Part shown: piece by piece, positions 1-8,493 of the stretch
How positions within the stretch are numbered: position 1 is the stretch's first letter
Layout of the letters: each line of letters starts with the position of its first letter
NCBI RefSeq assembly: GCF_014651835.1
Contig: NZ_BMXQ01000002.1
Location: 904,808 to 968,807, forward strand
DNA from: Pigmentiphaga litoralis
GTDB lineage: Bacteria > Pseudomonadota > Gammaproteobacteria > Burkholderiales > Burkholderiaceae_B
Direction of reading: 5' to 3'
DNA: 64,000 nt
Made by a program: the position numbers and the translations under genes
The notes under the pieces: generated by a model
The model's input: only the letters and a program-made list of their open reading frames with translations
Database searches by the model: none
What the model was told of the DNA's origin: nothing

Positions 1-1
1 G

Positions 2-1918
2 CAATCCGACTGGCTCGGCGACATGACCGACTACCGGGCGTACTGCCTCGCGCAGAATCTGCTGCTCTCGCCTGTGCTCACAGAGCAGCGGCCCGGCGCC
101 GAGTTTCTGACTGAAATTGCGACGGCCTCCAACTCGGAGGTCGTGGTCAGCGCCGGCCGCCTGCGGTTCGTCCCCTATGCCGACCAGGATGTGATGGGCA
201 ACGGTGTGACGCACGTGCCGGATCTGACGCCGCTGTACGACCTCGGTCCGGATGAGTTTGAAGAGCGCCTGCGTCTGAGCCGCAAGGACCCGAAAGACGT
301 CTACAACGTCGCCCAGGTCGAGTTCAACAATCGTCAGAACCAGTACAACCCGGAGACGATGCCGGCGCCTGACCAGGCTCACATCGAACAGTTCGGCAAG
401 CGCAAGGAAGATCCGGTCAAGCTGTCCTGCATCTGTGAGCCTTCGATCGCCCGCACCTTGGCGCAGCTGCGTCTGCAGCGCGGCCTCGGCAATATCAACA
501 CCTACACCGGTCGCTTGCCTTGGTCGTTCGTCGGGCTCGAGCCCATGGATCTGGTCACGCTGACGGAGGAAGAGCTCGGCCTCGAGCGCCAGCTGGCGCG
601 CGTCACCGATATTGACGAAGACGACGGCGGATTGTTGACCGTGACCTTTGAAGAGGTCCATGTCGGTGCGGCGGGCGCGGCCCAGTATCCCGTCCAACCG
701 GGGCAGGGAGTCGGCGTCAACTTCAACGTGTCGCCGGGCAGCGTGTCGCCGCCGGTGATGTTCAATCCGCCCGACTCGCTGCTGGATGGCCGCCTGCAGA
801 TCTGGCTGGCAGTGGCAGGGTCGAGCCCGCATTGGGGCGGCTGCGAGGTGTGGGCAAGCCAGGATGGGGACACGTATCAGCGAATCGGCACCGTGACTGG
901 CCGTGCCCGCTACGGCGTCACAACCACGGCCCTGCCGGCAGCAGCAGATCCCGACTTGGTAAATAGCCTGGGCGTCAATCTGACCGTCTCGGCGGGCGTG
1001 CTCCAGGGCGCAACGCCATCCGACGTCGATGCGGCAATCACGCTGTGCTGGGTCGGCGGCGAGTTGATCGCCTATCGCGACGCTACGCTGACCGGGCCAA
1101 GCCGCTACACGCTCGGTGGCGTTTTGCGTCGCGGCCTCTATGGCAGTCCGATCGCCGCGCACGCACCAGGTGCGCCCTTCGTGCGGCTCGACGCCTCCCT
1201 GTTCAAGTACGACTTCGCGCCAGGGCAGCTGGGTAGCACGATCTTCGTCAAGTTCGCGAGCTTCAACGTGTTTCGCAAGGCGATGCAGAGCCTGGATGCG
1301 TTGCCGGCCTATGAGGTCATCCTGTCGCCCGCGCGCGCCGCGCCCGAGGCGGCCGGTGCCCTCCAGCTGGTCGGACCGTTCGAAGGGACCTATTTCACCG
1401 TGAGCTGGGCCGCTGGTGCGCGAGGCGAGCGGAGCAAGGTGCGGGTGAAGGCAGGGGGCACAGTGGTTCGTTCGGTCGAAACCACGTCGACGGCCTTCAG
1501 CTACCAGCTCGAGGATGCTGAAGCCGACGGCGTCGTGCGGCGCGACTATTCGGTTGAAGTCGTGACAACCAACGTGGCCGGTGATGCCGCTCCCATAACG
1601 CTGGCCGTCCACAACACGGCACCCGCGCCGGTGGTTGGCATTTTGGTGACGCCCGCTGCAGGCGGCGCCGTCGTGGCCTGGCCGCAAAGTCCCGAGGTCG
1701 ACCGCGCCGGGTACCTGCTCGTCTATTCGAACACTTCGGGCTTTGACCCGTCGGCAGGCGCCGGCGTGACCGCGTACGACGGTCCGGCCTTGACCGCAAC
1801 GATTACCGGCCTTGCCGCCGGAGCGACCTATTACGGCCGTGTGGCCGCATACGACACATGGGCGAAGAATCCCAGCGAGCTGCATTTCAGCTCGCAGTTT
1901 TCCTTCGTCCCGACCTGA
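2..1918 (+). CDS. Phage tail tip / central fibre protein, 5' end cut off
   Basis: This is the C-terminal part of a phage tail-tip protein of the kind at the distal end of siphophage tails (Phage-tail_3 / GTA gp13-like), which contacts the host during DNA delivery. The reading frame is open from base 2 through the first internal ATG at 23, so the real start lies left of the window. The N-terminal part here resembles hub-like tail domains. A 'GVLRRGLYGS' segment typical of these proteins sits in the middle. Roughly the last 190 residues look like two fibronectin type III modules. The tail fibre gene follows after 13 bases on the same strand. The family call is from sequence character only. Confidence 0.8.
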   Translation, partial: QSDWLGDMTDYRAYCLAQNLLLSPVLTEQRPGAEFLTEIATASNSEVVVSAGRLRFVPYADQDVMGNGVTHVPDLTPLYDLGPDEFEERLRLSRKDPKDVYNVAQVEFNNRQNQYNPETMPAPDQAHIEQFGKRKEDPVKLSCICEPSIARTLAQLRLQRGLGNINTYTGRLPWSFVGLEPMDLVTLTEEELGLERQLARVTDIDEDDGGLLTVTFEEVHVGAAGAAQYPVQPGQGVGVNFNVSPGSVSPPVMFNPPDSLLDGRLQIWLAVAGSSPHWGGCEVWASQDGDTYQRIGTVTGRARYGVTTTALPAAADPDLVNSLGVNLTVSAGVLQGATPSDVDAAITLCWVGGELIAYRDATLTGPSRYTLGGVLRRGLYGSPIAAHAPGAPFVRLDASLFKYDFAPGQLGSTIFVKFASFNVFRKAMQSLDALPAYEVILSPARAAPEAAGALQLVGPFEGTYFTVSWAAGARGERSKVRVKAGGTVVRSVETTSTAFSYQLEDAEADGVVRRDYSVEVVTTNVAGDAAPITLAVHNTAPAPVVGILVTPAAGGAVVAWPQSPEVDRAGYLLVYSNTSGFDPSAGAGVTAYDGPALTATITGLAAGATYYGRVAAYDTWAKNPSELHFSSQFSFVPT

Positions 1919-1931
1919 TTGAGGAACAGGA

Positions 1932-4484
1932 ATGCAATATCAAGAATTTTTTATCACTGATACCGGCGGTCGGGCACTCTCGGGTGCACAAGTTACGGTG
2001 TATTGGGCCGGGACAACCAACAAGGCCACCTTGTTCCAGCGAGATAAGGTCACGCCACTCAGCAATCCGTTTGTCGCGTCCACACTTGGACTTGCCGGTA
2101 TGGCCTGCGCAGACGGGGAGTACGACATTGAGCTTCAGGCTGGCTCGCTGAACCTACCTCCCATCAAGCGGCTGATGTTCTTTGATGGGCTCGGGCTCCA
2201 GGACACCCTGCAAGCCAAGGTCGACGCAGCAGAGAACGTGCTCGAAGCCTTCGATGAACGCAATCGGGGCGCCTTGCCGGCAGATCCGATGACCCGTCCG
2301 TCGGGAGCGCCTAACCAGTCCGGCGACCTCTACTTCAACACCACCGAGCAAGTCCAGAAGACGTTCAACGGTGCCTCCTGGTTCGTGCCGAGCGTCGACA
2401 CCGCCTTCCTGGCAAGTTCGCAAGGTGCGAGTAACGTCGGCGTTGGAAGCGAGGTTGGCGGTGTCAGGCGTACCGCGGCCGACAAATTTAGGGAGCTGCC
2501 GTCCATCCTGGATAAGGGCGGCAAGGGAGACTTTGTCTACGTTCCCGGTCAAGACCCTTCACTTTGGGTCGGCACCAACAGTGTCAACGCCATCGCCCAG
2601 TGGGCGCTCGCGCCCGAGGGGGATATGCCGGTCACCGTCAAGGTCCCGTTCATACCGGGCCAGACCAACGATTACCTGTTCAGCTTTCCCAGCGGCTTCA
2701 CGATCCCGGCCGGTACCGTCATTCTGGACGTCGACGCCGGAGTGCGGCTGTTCGTCCACGGCGTGAGCCTCTCGTGCGCGTTCATTCGCCCGGTCGAGGT
2801 CATCAATCTGGGCCTGAAGATGGCGCACGACTTCACATCGCCGCAGGGGTACGACCTGACCGCCCGTGAAGTCGACAAGGAAGTATTTTTGACGGCCGCT
2901 GATTCCCTGGCCCCGAAAACTCGCATGCTCGTTCCGTCGGTCGATCTGATCGCAGAGACGTTGCCTTGGCCTAATGGCGGTTTCGACAATGGCGGCGCGG
3001 CGGGTGACGCCGGTTACGTCAACCTGGAGGCGGACAGTGTAGTCGTCAAAACCGGTAGCGGCTTACCGGGTGACGGAGCGATCCACTACGCGGGAATGCG
3101 TCTTCGGGCCGGCGAAGAATTGTGGACATCGCCGCAGGTCGCATCGGGTGAAGCCGCCGGAATTCTGATTGCACTCGTCCGTACCGCGCGTGGCATGCAT
3201 GGCGTTATGTTTGGTCCGGGTACCGCGAACGAGTTCAACAACAACGATGGGTCCACGGTCACCCAGGAAGATGTCAGCCCGATTTTTGGACCGTCGCACG
3301 CCACGTATTACGCCGACCAGGGCCGCATCGCCGTTCGTCTGAAAAGCGCTTACCACTATCAGATTCTGATGGGCGGTTATGTTGTCGTCGATCGGGTGCT
3401 GGACGACCCGATCGTGCGCGCCGGCTTCGGCTGCTATATCGGTGGCGCGATGCCGATCGGAACCACGTTCGCAAATTGGGAGCTCACCCAGAACAAGACG
3501 CCGGACGCCGCCCTTTTGATGGGCGTCATTACCAACGGCGATTCGATTTCTCAATCCCTGTGGCCGCAATACGCCCGTGCCATGCTGGAAGGTACGGCCG
3601 GTGTCCGTGTTGTGAAGTGGATCAACTTGGCGGTTGCCGGCGAAGCCTCGGGCCAACAATTGGCGCGCCTGCAAGCGTTGTCCGAGGACGATTGGAAGTT
3701 GATCACTCACGCTACGGTACAACTTGGCGTCAACAACATTCAAAACAGCGGGCCAGGTTCGACGGTCGAAATGTACCTGAATGACATGACGGCAATTTTT
3801 GACATCTATAAGGCCCGAAAGGTCAAAGTGGTGGCCCTGTTGCCTACCCTGTTCTATAGCCAAGTACTGGCGGGCGGAATGGGTCAACTTACGCGCAACT
3901 ATGGCGGCGGTACCCCGTATCGCGATGTCCTGACGCGTCTGTGCGCAAGCCGCAAGATCCCCCTCATGAACAGCTTGCCGGCGTATGGTCCGATCATCGC
4001 CAACTTCCTGGGCGATCCGCTGCTGAACAAACGAAACTCGATCGTCGTGGACAACATCCATAACGGGTTGTACGGAAATATTTTGATGGGCATGGCCGCC
4101 GCTCGCATGCTATTGGCGACCCACGCACACGTCAGCACGTCGGAAACGCCGTGGACGCCGTTCTATCCGAACGCCCTCTGGCCTGTTCTGAATGGCTGGA
4201 CACTCGACGGCGCAGCAGCCAACGAATTCAAGATGGCGCAGGATGGATCGTTCGCGATGCGAGCAACCTACAACATTGGCACCCGTACAAACGGAACGTC
4301 AATTCAACAGTTCGGCGTGCTTGCGTGGCCGCGTCAACCCGTGACCATTCCGGTACATACGGATCTGTTCGAACCAGGAATTGGTGTTCTGACGGGTAGC
4401 GGGGTGTTGAACGTCTACGGGCTTGCTGCGTCGACCGGGACCAAGCTGATTGTTGACACCCGGACGTACTCGCTGAGCAGCTAG
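1932..4484 (+). CDS. Tail fibre / receptor-binding protein with C-terminal SGNH hydrolase domain
   Basis: The N-terminus resembles tail-fibre attachment domains (residues about 1-110), followed by a linker and beta-rich region. A C-terminal SGNH/GDSL hydrolase carries all four blocks: a GDS nucleophile motif with Ser538, a glycine block ('AVAGEASG'), a GVNN block (Asn601/602) and the DxxH catalytic pair (Asp707/His710). Such domains deacetylate or de-esterify surface polysaccharide during adsorption, so it probably trims O-acetyl groups from capsule or O-antigen; that role is inferred. The ATG has an upstream GAGGAACAGG ribosome site and lies 13 bases after the tail-tip gene. At 850 residues it is long but normal for a branched fibre. 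A beta-sandwich-like segment follows the hydrolase. Confidence 0.8.
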   Translation: MQYQEFFITDTGGRALSGAQVTVYWAGTTNKATLFQRDKVTPLSNPFVASTLGLAGMACADGEYDIELQAGSLNLPPIKRLMFFDGLGLQDTLQAKVDAAENVLEAFDERNRGALPADPMTRPSGAPNQSGDLYFNTTEQVQKTFNGASWFVPSVDTAFLASSQGASNVGVGSEVGGVRRTAADKFRELPSILDKGGKGDFVYVPGQDPSLWVGTNSVNAIAQWALAPEGDMPVTVKVPFIPGQTNDYLFSFPSGFTIPAGTVILDVDAGVRLFVHGVSLSCAFIRPVEVINLGLKMAHDFTSPQGYDLTAREVDKEVFLTAADSLAPKTRMLVPSVDLIAETLPWPNGGFDNGGAAGDAGYVNLEADSVVVKTGSGLPGDGAIHYAGMRLRAGEELWTSPQVASGEAAGILIALVRTARGMHGVMFGPGTANEFNNNDGSTVTQEDVSPIFGPSHATYYADQGRIAVRLKSAYHYQILMGGYVVVDRVLDDPIVRAGFGCYIGGAMPIGTTFANWELTQNKTPDAALLMGVITNGDSISQSLWPQYARAMLEGTAGVRVVKWINLAVAGEASGQQLARLQALSEDDWKLITHATVQLGVNNIQNSGPGSTVEMYLNDMTAIFDIYKARKVKVVALLPTLFYSQVLAGGMGQLTRNYGGGTPYRDVLTRLCASRKIPLMNSLPAYGPIIANFLGDPLLNKRNSIVVDNIHNGLYGNILMGMAAARMLLATHAHVSTSETPWTPFYPNALWPVLNGWTLDGAAANEFKMAQDGSFAMRATYNIGTRTNGTSIQQFGVLAWPRQPVTIPVHTDLFEPGIGVLTGSGVLNVYGLAASTGTKLIVDTRTYSLSS

Positions 4485-4598
4485 TCGGCTCGTATGCCGA
4501 AAAGAACGAATTGCGCCAGGCTCTCGCCGCGCCATGACATCACGCTTTATTCGATCACCAGCCCTCCGCACGCGGGCTTTTCTTGTCAGCAGGGATCA

Positions 4599-4913
4599 AT
4601 GACGGAATTCAACATCGACGGCTTGGCGGTCAAGCTGGCGGGCGTGGCTGGCGCTCTGGTCAGCATGCGCTATCTCCAGGGCTCGCCCTTGGCCCGCATC
4701 AGCATGGCCGCCAGCGGATCACTGGTGAGCTACTACGCAGCGCCCCACGTGGCGCACCTCACTGGGATGCCGGAAGGCCTGACCGGGTTCCTGCTTGGCG
4801 TCTTCGGCATGGCCATCGTCAGCCGTGCCTGGGAAGCGCTGCAGATGGTGCCGCTGGCGGCCATCTGGCAGGCCGTCATCGACCGCATTCGCGGCCGCAC
4901 GGGAGGTGCCTGA
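4599..4913 (+). CDS. Small phage membrane protein, putative holin 1
   Basis: The protein has 104 residues. It begins MTEFNIDGLAV and has two or three hydrophobic stretches (about residues 10-26, 35-50 and 58-75) with a basic C-terminal tail, a layout like class I/II holins that open the inner membrane at lysis. The ATG at 4599 is preferred over 4494 because it follows an AGG-containing ribosome site, and the extra upstream residues look non-coding. It heads a tightly packed lysis cassette: the next gene starts two bases after this stop. I do not recognise a named holin family, so the role comes from position and topology. Confidence 0.6.
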   Translation: MTEFNIDGLAVKLAGVAGALVSMRYLQGSPLARISMAASGSLVSYYAAPHVAHLTGMPEGLTGFLLGVFGMAIVSRAWEALQMVPLAAIWQAVIDRIRGRTGGA

Positions 4914-4914
4914 G

Positions 4915-5193
4915 ATGGACGCGACGTTCTACATCACCGGGAAGGCGGTAATCGCCTTCCTTTGCTGGCTCACAGTGGCCGCCGGCGCAACGCTGGCCGT
5001 CTTCGCCCCGACGATCAACGACACGTTGCTGGAGCGCATCGCATTGAGCGCGATCGCCATCACCGCAGTCGGCGCGGCCGTGCGCATCCTGGCATCCGGA
5101 TGGGTGACCAGCGGCGGCACGGCATTGGCCCTATCTCTCGCGATGTACGTGGTCGTCGTCGTCATCAAACACACGCGGAGGTACGAATCATGA
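4915..5193 (+). CDS. Small phage membrane protein, putative holin/antiholin 2
   Basis: This 92-residue protein is predicted to have three membrane segments (about residues 8-30, 40-60 and 65-83) and ends in a short basic tail. The start at 4915 follows a GGGAGG ribosome site inside the end of the upstream gene. Its stop overlaps the endolysin start (ATGA, 5190-5193), which implies translational coupling. Two adjacent small membrane proteins ahead of an endolysin fit a holin/antiholin pair or a holin plus regulator. Which one forms the lethal hole cannot be told from sequence. Confidence 0.6.
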   Translation: MDATFYITGKAVIAFLCWLTVAAGATLAVFAPTINDTLLERIALSAIAITAVGAAVRILASGWVTSGGTALALSLAMYVVVVVIKHTRRYES

Positions 5194-5762
5194 TCTTGGC
5201 CGTACAGCAGCTGGCGCGAGCCACCGATGCACCGATCGCTCGCGCGGCGCCATGGCTGACGCCACTGATGGCAGCGATGCAGGCGTTCCAGATCAACACG
5301 CCGCGCCGCGGCGCCGCTTTCTTGGCGCAGCTGGCGCACGAGTCTGGAAGGCTGGTGTATGTCCGTGAATTGTGGGGACCAACGGTAGCCCAGCGCGGCT
5401 ATGAGGGACGCAGAGACTTGGGCAACACCCAACCGGGTGACGGCAGCCGATACCGTGGCCGTGGCCTGATCCAGACGACCGGCCGCGCAAATTACGCAGC
5501 GACGCGGGACGGCCTGCGGGCGGCCGGTCATTCCGCGCCCGACTTCGAAGCCGAGCCGATGCGGCTCGAAGAGCGCGAGTGGGCCGCGCTGTCGGCGGCG
5601 TGGTTCTGGACGGCATACAAGCGCCTGAACGCACTGGCGGACACCGGTACCGAACCAGACTTCATCACCATCACGCGCCGGATCAACGGCGGCATCAACG
5701 GCCTTGCTGATCGCCAGAACCTTTGGAAGGGGGCCAAAGCCGCGCTGCAGGTGTCGCCATGA
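5190..5762 (+). CDS. Phage endolysin, glycoside hydrolase family 19 (chitinase-like lysozyme)
   Basis: The protein (190 residues) is a peptidoglycan hydrolase that cleaves the glycan backbone once the holin opens the membrane. The GH19 fold shows in the 'HESG' motif with the putative catalytic Glu, a second acidic residue in 'RELWGP', the family signature 'YRGRGLIQTTGRANY', and the C-terminal 'ITRRINGG' segment. No signal peptide is visible, as expected for a holin-dependent endolysin. The start at 5190 overlaps the upstream stop (ATGA); the long upstream extension of the frame is non-coding. The next gene starts inside this stop (5759). Confidence 0.88.
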   Translation: MILAVQQLARATDAPIARAAPWLTPLMAAMQAFQINTPRRGAAFLAQLAHESGRLVYVRELWGPTVAQRGYEGRRDLGNTQPGDGSRYRGRGLIQTTGRANYAATRDGLRAAGHSAPDFEAEPMRLEEREWAALSAAWFWTAYKRLNALADTGTEPDFITITRRINGGINGLADRQNLWKGAKAALQVSP

Positions 5763-6025
5763 GCCCGCTCAGCGCCCTGGGCATCGGTGCCGCAGTCGGC
5801 TTGCTGGCGTGCGCGTTGGCCGCCTGGACCGCACAGGGCTGGCGCGGCACGGCCGGAATTATGCGCCGGCTGAACGCTGGCGATTATGTCGGCGCGTGCA
5901 ACGCCATCTTGGACTGGAAGTTCGCCGCTGGCTTTGACTGCTCGACGCCAAGCAACAAACGTTGCGCCGGCGTGTGGACGGACCGCCAGCGCGTGCATAA
6001 GCAATGCATGGAGGCGCAGCAATGA
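5759..6025 (+). CDS. Membrane-anchored fragment resembling the C-terminal end of a GH24 lysozyme
   Basis: An N-terminal hydrophobic segment (residues about 5-25) is followed at once by 'MRRLNAGDYVGACNAI', a Cys-containing stretch and 'GVWTDRQRVHKQC'. This matches my recollection of the C-terminal part of T4-type/SAR endolysins (GH24), where 'RLNAGDY.GAC' and a late 'RR..E...C' block occur. The catalytic Glu-Asp-Thr portion normally between the signal-anchor and this block is absent. It may be an internally deleted SAR endolysin kept as a small lysis protein, or a lysis regulator. It overlaps the endolysin stop (5759-5762) and the spanin start (6022-6025) by ATGA, so it is still translated in register. 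Confidence 0.6.
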   Translation: MSPLSALGIGAAVGLLACALAAWTAQGWRGTAGIMRRLNAGDYVGACNAILDWKFAAGFDCSTPSNKRCAGVWTDRQRVHKQCMEAQQ

Positions 6026-6513
6026 GCTTCGGATGGAAAGGCTCGGTGGCCGTCGGCCTAGTGCTGGCCGGCACCGCATGGGGCGCGTTCACGCTTGGCG
6101 CCGCCATCACGCAAGGCAAGTGGGATGCGGAAAAGCTGACCGCTGCCCAGCACACCATGGGTGTCGTCGTCGAGCAAAAAGCGGTGGAAGCTCGCGTCGT
6201 CACTCAATACGTTGACCGCGTCCGCACCATCTACAAGCAGGGCGCCACGATCACAAAGGAGGTCCCGGTCTATGTCACCAAGGAAGACGATGCTCGCTGC
6301 AGCATCAACAATGGTTTTGTCAGCGTGTGGAACGCCGCCAACGCTGGAGTGCCGCTTTCCCGAGCCGCCGCCGGCACTGCTGGTGAGGCCAGCGGGGTTG
6401 CGCTCTCTGACGTTGCAACCCAGCACGCCGCCGAGTCCCAATACACCCTTGAGCTCGAAGAGCGGTTCATAGCGCTGCAGGACTGGGCGTCCGGCGTCAG
6501 CGCCGTGAAATAG
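6022..6513 (+). CDS. Rz-like i-spanin (inner-membrane spanin subunit)
   Basis: This 163-residue protein has one N-terminal transmembrane segment (about residues 8-28) and a periplasmic domain with a helical stretch ('EQKAVEARVVTQYVDRVRTI'). The later 'GVALSDVATQ' and 'LEERFIALQDWA' blocks match many Burkholderiales phage Rz-like proteins as I remember them. Spanins fuse inner and outer membranes in the last step of lysis. The start overlaps the previous stop and follows a GGAGG site. An Rz1-type lipoprotein is embedded in another frame at 6272-6472, which strongly supports the call. Confidence 0.78.
   Translation: MSFGWKGSVAVGLVLAGTAWGAFTLGAAITQGKWDAEKLTAAQHTMGVVVEQKAVEARVVTQYVDRVRTIYKQGATITKEVPVYVTKEDDARCSINNGFVSVWNAANAGVPLSRAAAGTAGEASGVALSDVATQHAAESQYTLELEERFIALQDWASGVSAVK
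6272..6472 (+). CDS. Rz1-like o-spanin lipoprotein embedded inside the Rz gene
   Basis: This 66-residue reading frame lies entirely within the i-spanin gene in another frame. It has an excellent AAAGGAGG ribosome site (about 6255-6262) nine bases before the ATG at 6272. The product starts with a short basic/hydrophobic signal peptide ending in a lipobox (L-S-A-C, Cys19). The mature part is short and proline-rich ('CGTPPT', 'FPEPPPA', 'PSTPPSP'), as in Rz1 lipoproteins. It would sit in the outer membrane and contact the i-spanin across the periplasm. Nested Rz1 genes are well known and often missed. Confidence 0.82.
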   Translation: MSPRKTMLAAASTMVLSACGTPPTLECRFPEPPPALLVRPAGLRSLTLQPSTPPSPNTPLSSKSGS

Positions 6514-6660
6514 ACAACGACGGGCGACGATTCTCGATGCGTCAACATCGAGCGTCGCCCCAACCTGCAGACTAGACCTGCAAGCCGGCGAGGCCCGCCA
6601 CCCTGTACAGAGCGGGCGAAGCCTACCAGATTTTTCTCTAACCCGGAAAAGGCTTGCAAA

Positions 6661-7455
6661 TTGAACGCACAACCTATCATCCCGTGGATCGGCGGCAAAC
6701 GACGCTTGGCCGACCGCATCCTGCCGTTTTTCCCGCGCCACAAGTGCTATGTGGAGCCCTTCGCCGGCGGTGCCGCGCTGTTCTTCCTTCGGCCGCCGGC
6801 GGAAGTTGACGTCCTGAACGACGTCAACGGTGAGCTGGTGAACCTTTACCGGATCGTGCAGCATCACCTCGAGGAGTTCGTCCGCCAGTTCAAGTGGGCG
6901 CTCTCGTCCCGCCAGGTGTTCAAGTGGCTGCAGGCGACGCGGCCGGAAACGCTCACGGATATCCAGCGGGCGGCTCGGTTCTACTATCTCCAGCAAAACG
7001 CCTTCGGCGGCAAGGTCGATGGCCAGACGTTCGGGACCGCGACCACCGCGCCGCCAGGGCTGAACCTGCTCCGGCTGGAGGAGACGCTGTCCGCTGCGCA
7101 CCTGCGCCTGTCGGGCGCTTACATAGAAAACCTGCCGTGGCAGGATTGCGTCGACCGGTACGACCGGCCACACACGCTCTTTTACATGGACCCACCTTAC
7201 TGGCAGACGGTCGGCTATGGCGTGCCATTCCCATACAGCGAGTACGAAGCTATGGCCGAAAAAATGCGTTCGCTCAAGGGCAAGGCGATCGTCAGCCTCA
7301 ACGATCATCCGGACATTCGCCGGGCGTTCGATGGGTTCGAAATGGAGTCGTTGGACGTGTCGTACTGCGTGGGCGGCGGGGACAATGCCGTTGCCCGGAA
7401 GGAAGTGCTGATCTTCAGTTGGGCCCGCAGTGAGGAGCCCGCAGGTCTTTTTTGA
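6661..7455 (+). CDS. Phage DNA adenine methylase (D12 class N6-adenine methyltransferase)
   Basis: The protein (264 residues) transfers a methyl group from S-adenosylmethionine to adenine N6 in DNA. The N-terminal 'PIIPWIGGKRRL' is the SAM-binding start of the D12/Dam family, 'EPFAGGAALFF' is the FxGxG motif, and 'YMDPPYW' is the catalytic DPPY. The start is TTG at 6661 behind a GGAAAAGG-like site. No restriction endonuclease is adjacent, so it is a solitary methylase, as phages use to modify their genome or evade host restriction. It lies between the lysis cassette and the prophage end, where lysogenic cargo genes often sit. Confidence 0.88.
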   Translation: MNAQPIIPWIGGKRRLADRILPFFPRHKCYVEPFAGGAALFFLRPPAEVDVLNDVNGELVNLYRIVQHHLEEFVRQFKWALSSRQVFKWLQATRPETLTDIQRAARFYYLQQNAFGGKVDGQTFGTATTAPPGLNLLRLEETLSAAHLRLSGAYIENLPWQDCVDRYDRPHTLFYMDPPYWQTVGYGVPFPYSEYEAMAEKMRSLKGKAIVSLNDHPDIRRAFDGFEMESLDVSYCVGGGDNAVARKEVLIFSWARSEEPAGLF

Positions 7456-7750
7456 AGAATGTAGGGCAACGACAGCTGCGTTGCCCTACGTCCTCCGGTT
7501 ACCTAACCGTGGGTTTGAAGGCCAAGATCAACGTGACGAGATCGTGAAAGACGGGTGCAAACGCGGTCAAGAAAAAGGCCCACAAGAGCAAGCGACTCCA
7601 CTTGCTGAAGTCGAAAGCCATGAAAGCAGTCCCCAACAATTCTCCGCATTTGATTGGTACGGTCTTGACCGTACATTCGTATGCGAATATTGTTCCAACT
7701 GTGGGTGATGCATTTTTCGCAAACACTTGTGTTACCTCGCTCAGTAAAAG
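7456..7750. other. Spacer downstream of the methylase, no convincing gene
   Basis: This stretch has lower GC than its neighbours. Open frames exist on both strands, for example 7430-7708 plus and 7499-7765 minus. The minus frame encodes 88 residues with hydrophobic C-terminal half, but it has no recognisable ribosome site and its start falls inside a hairpin. I do not call any of them a gene. Confidence 0.4.
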
Positions 7751-7803
7751 CAGCCTACTCGACATAGGCTGTAGATCGACCGCGGACTACTCGACATAGT
7801 CCG
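7751..7803 (+). other. Two tandem hairpins with identical 7-base loops
   Basis: Hairpin A pairs 7751-7757 with 7765-7771 (CAGCCTA/TAGGCTG). Hairpin B pairs 7783-7789 with 7797-7803 (CGGACTA/TAGTCCG). Both stems are 7 bp and perfect, and both enclose the same loop, CTCGACA. The outer parts of the stems differ, so this is not a simple sequence duplication. They lie directly before a strong terminator (7813-7834), which suggests the 3' end of a structured transcript, possibly a small RNA or the methylase mRNA tail. Function unknown. Confidence 0.6.
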
Positions 7804-7812
7804 GGCAAGAGA

Positions 7813-7834
7813 GCCGGCGCGAGCCGGTTTTTTT
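7813..7834 (+). terminator. Rho-independent terminator
   Basis: A CCGGC/GCCGG stem (7814-7818 with 7823-7827) closes a GCGA tetraloop and is followed by seven T residues. It would end plus-strand transcripts from the lysis/methylase region. Confidence 0.8.
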
Positions 7835-8493
7835 GCGCTCCCCAGCATGGCTGCTGTGAACACATTCATATCTTAATGGCTTTTCGAGCACGGTCACCAT
7901 GGCGCGAAGAACCGCAGATGCTCGTTAAACGAGGGTTGCGAGTGATTTTTCGCTGTTGCCTTTTGCTGCTGGCAGATGTTGGTGGAAAAGCACTGGTTTT
8001 GGCGTAACACCGCATGGGCATTGGGCTAGGACGGAATTGATGATCGGCCCGACACTCAAAGATGATATTTGCGCCGCGAACACAATGTACGTTTTTTCGC
8101 AACACCCCCGCGCATTATCCGAACGGCGCCCGGCTGCGTTGGTGTGCAAAATAACAACACATTTTTGCTAGTTTTTTTGTAACTGGCGCCGTCAGCTAGA
8201 AAATACGATCAGACGGAATGCTGATGGCACTGCGCCGCGATATAGATCGATGCAAAGCATCCGGAAAACCAGTGGAAATATCGGCGCGCTAGCGCGGCCC
8301 AGTGCTCTGAGTCTCATCCAAGTATTGGGGAGAACCGCTGCTGATGACCGGAACGGCGCTCTCGCCCGCACACGGCTGTTAACGAACACACCGCCTGGCT
8401 GCGCGATGACGGTCGGCTTTTCGGTGTGCGAGCTTTGATATGTTCCACGAGCAGCCTCAAGACGTGCGCAGGGTGTTGCTTGCACCTGTAGGT
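7835..8493. other. Intergenic stretch with no supported gene
   Basis: Frames on both strands are short, lack clear ribosome sites and have no recognisable protein character. The minus frame at 8192-8548 overlaps the end of the gene at 8494 and looks like a shadow. I see no tRNA, repeat array or insertion element here. Confidence 0.4.

Noticed and set aside
7430..7765. Small genes after the methylase on either strand
   Set aside because: No good ribosome site, no recognisable protein character, and the minus frame starts inside a hairpin.
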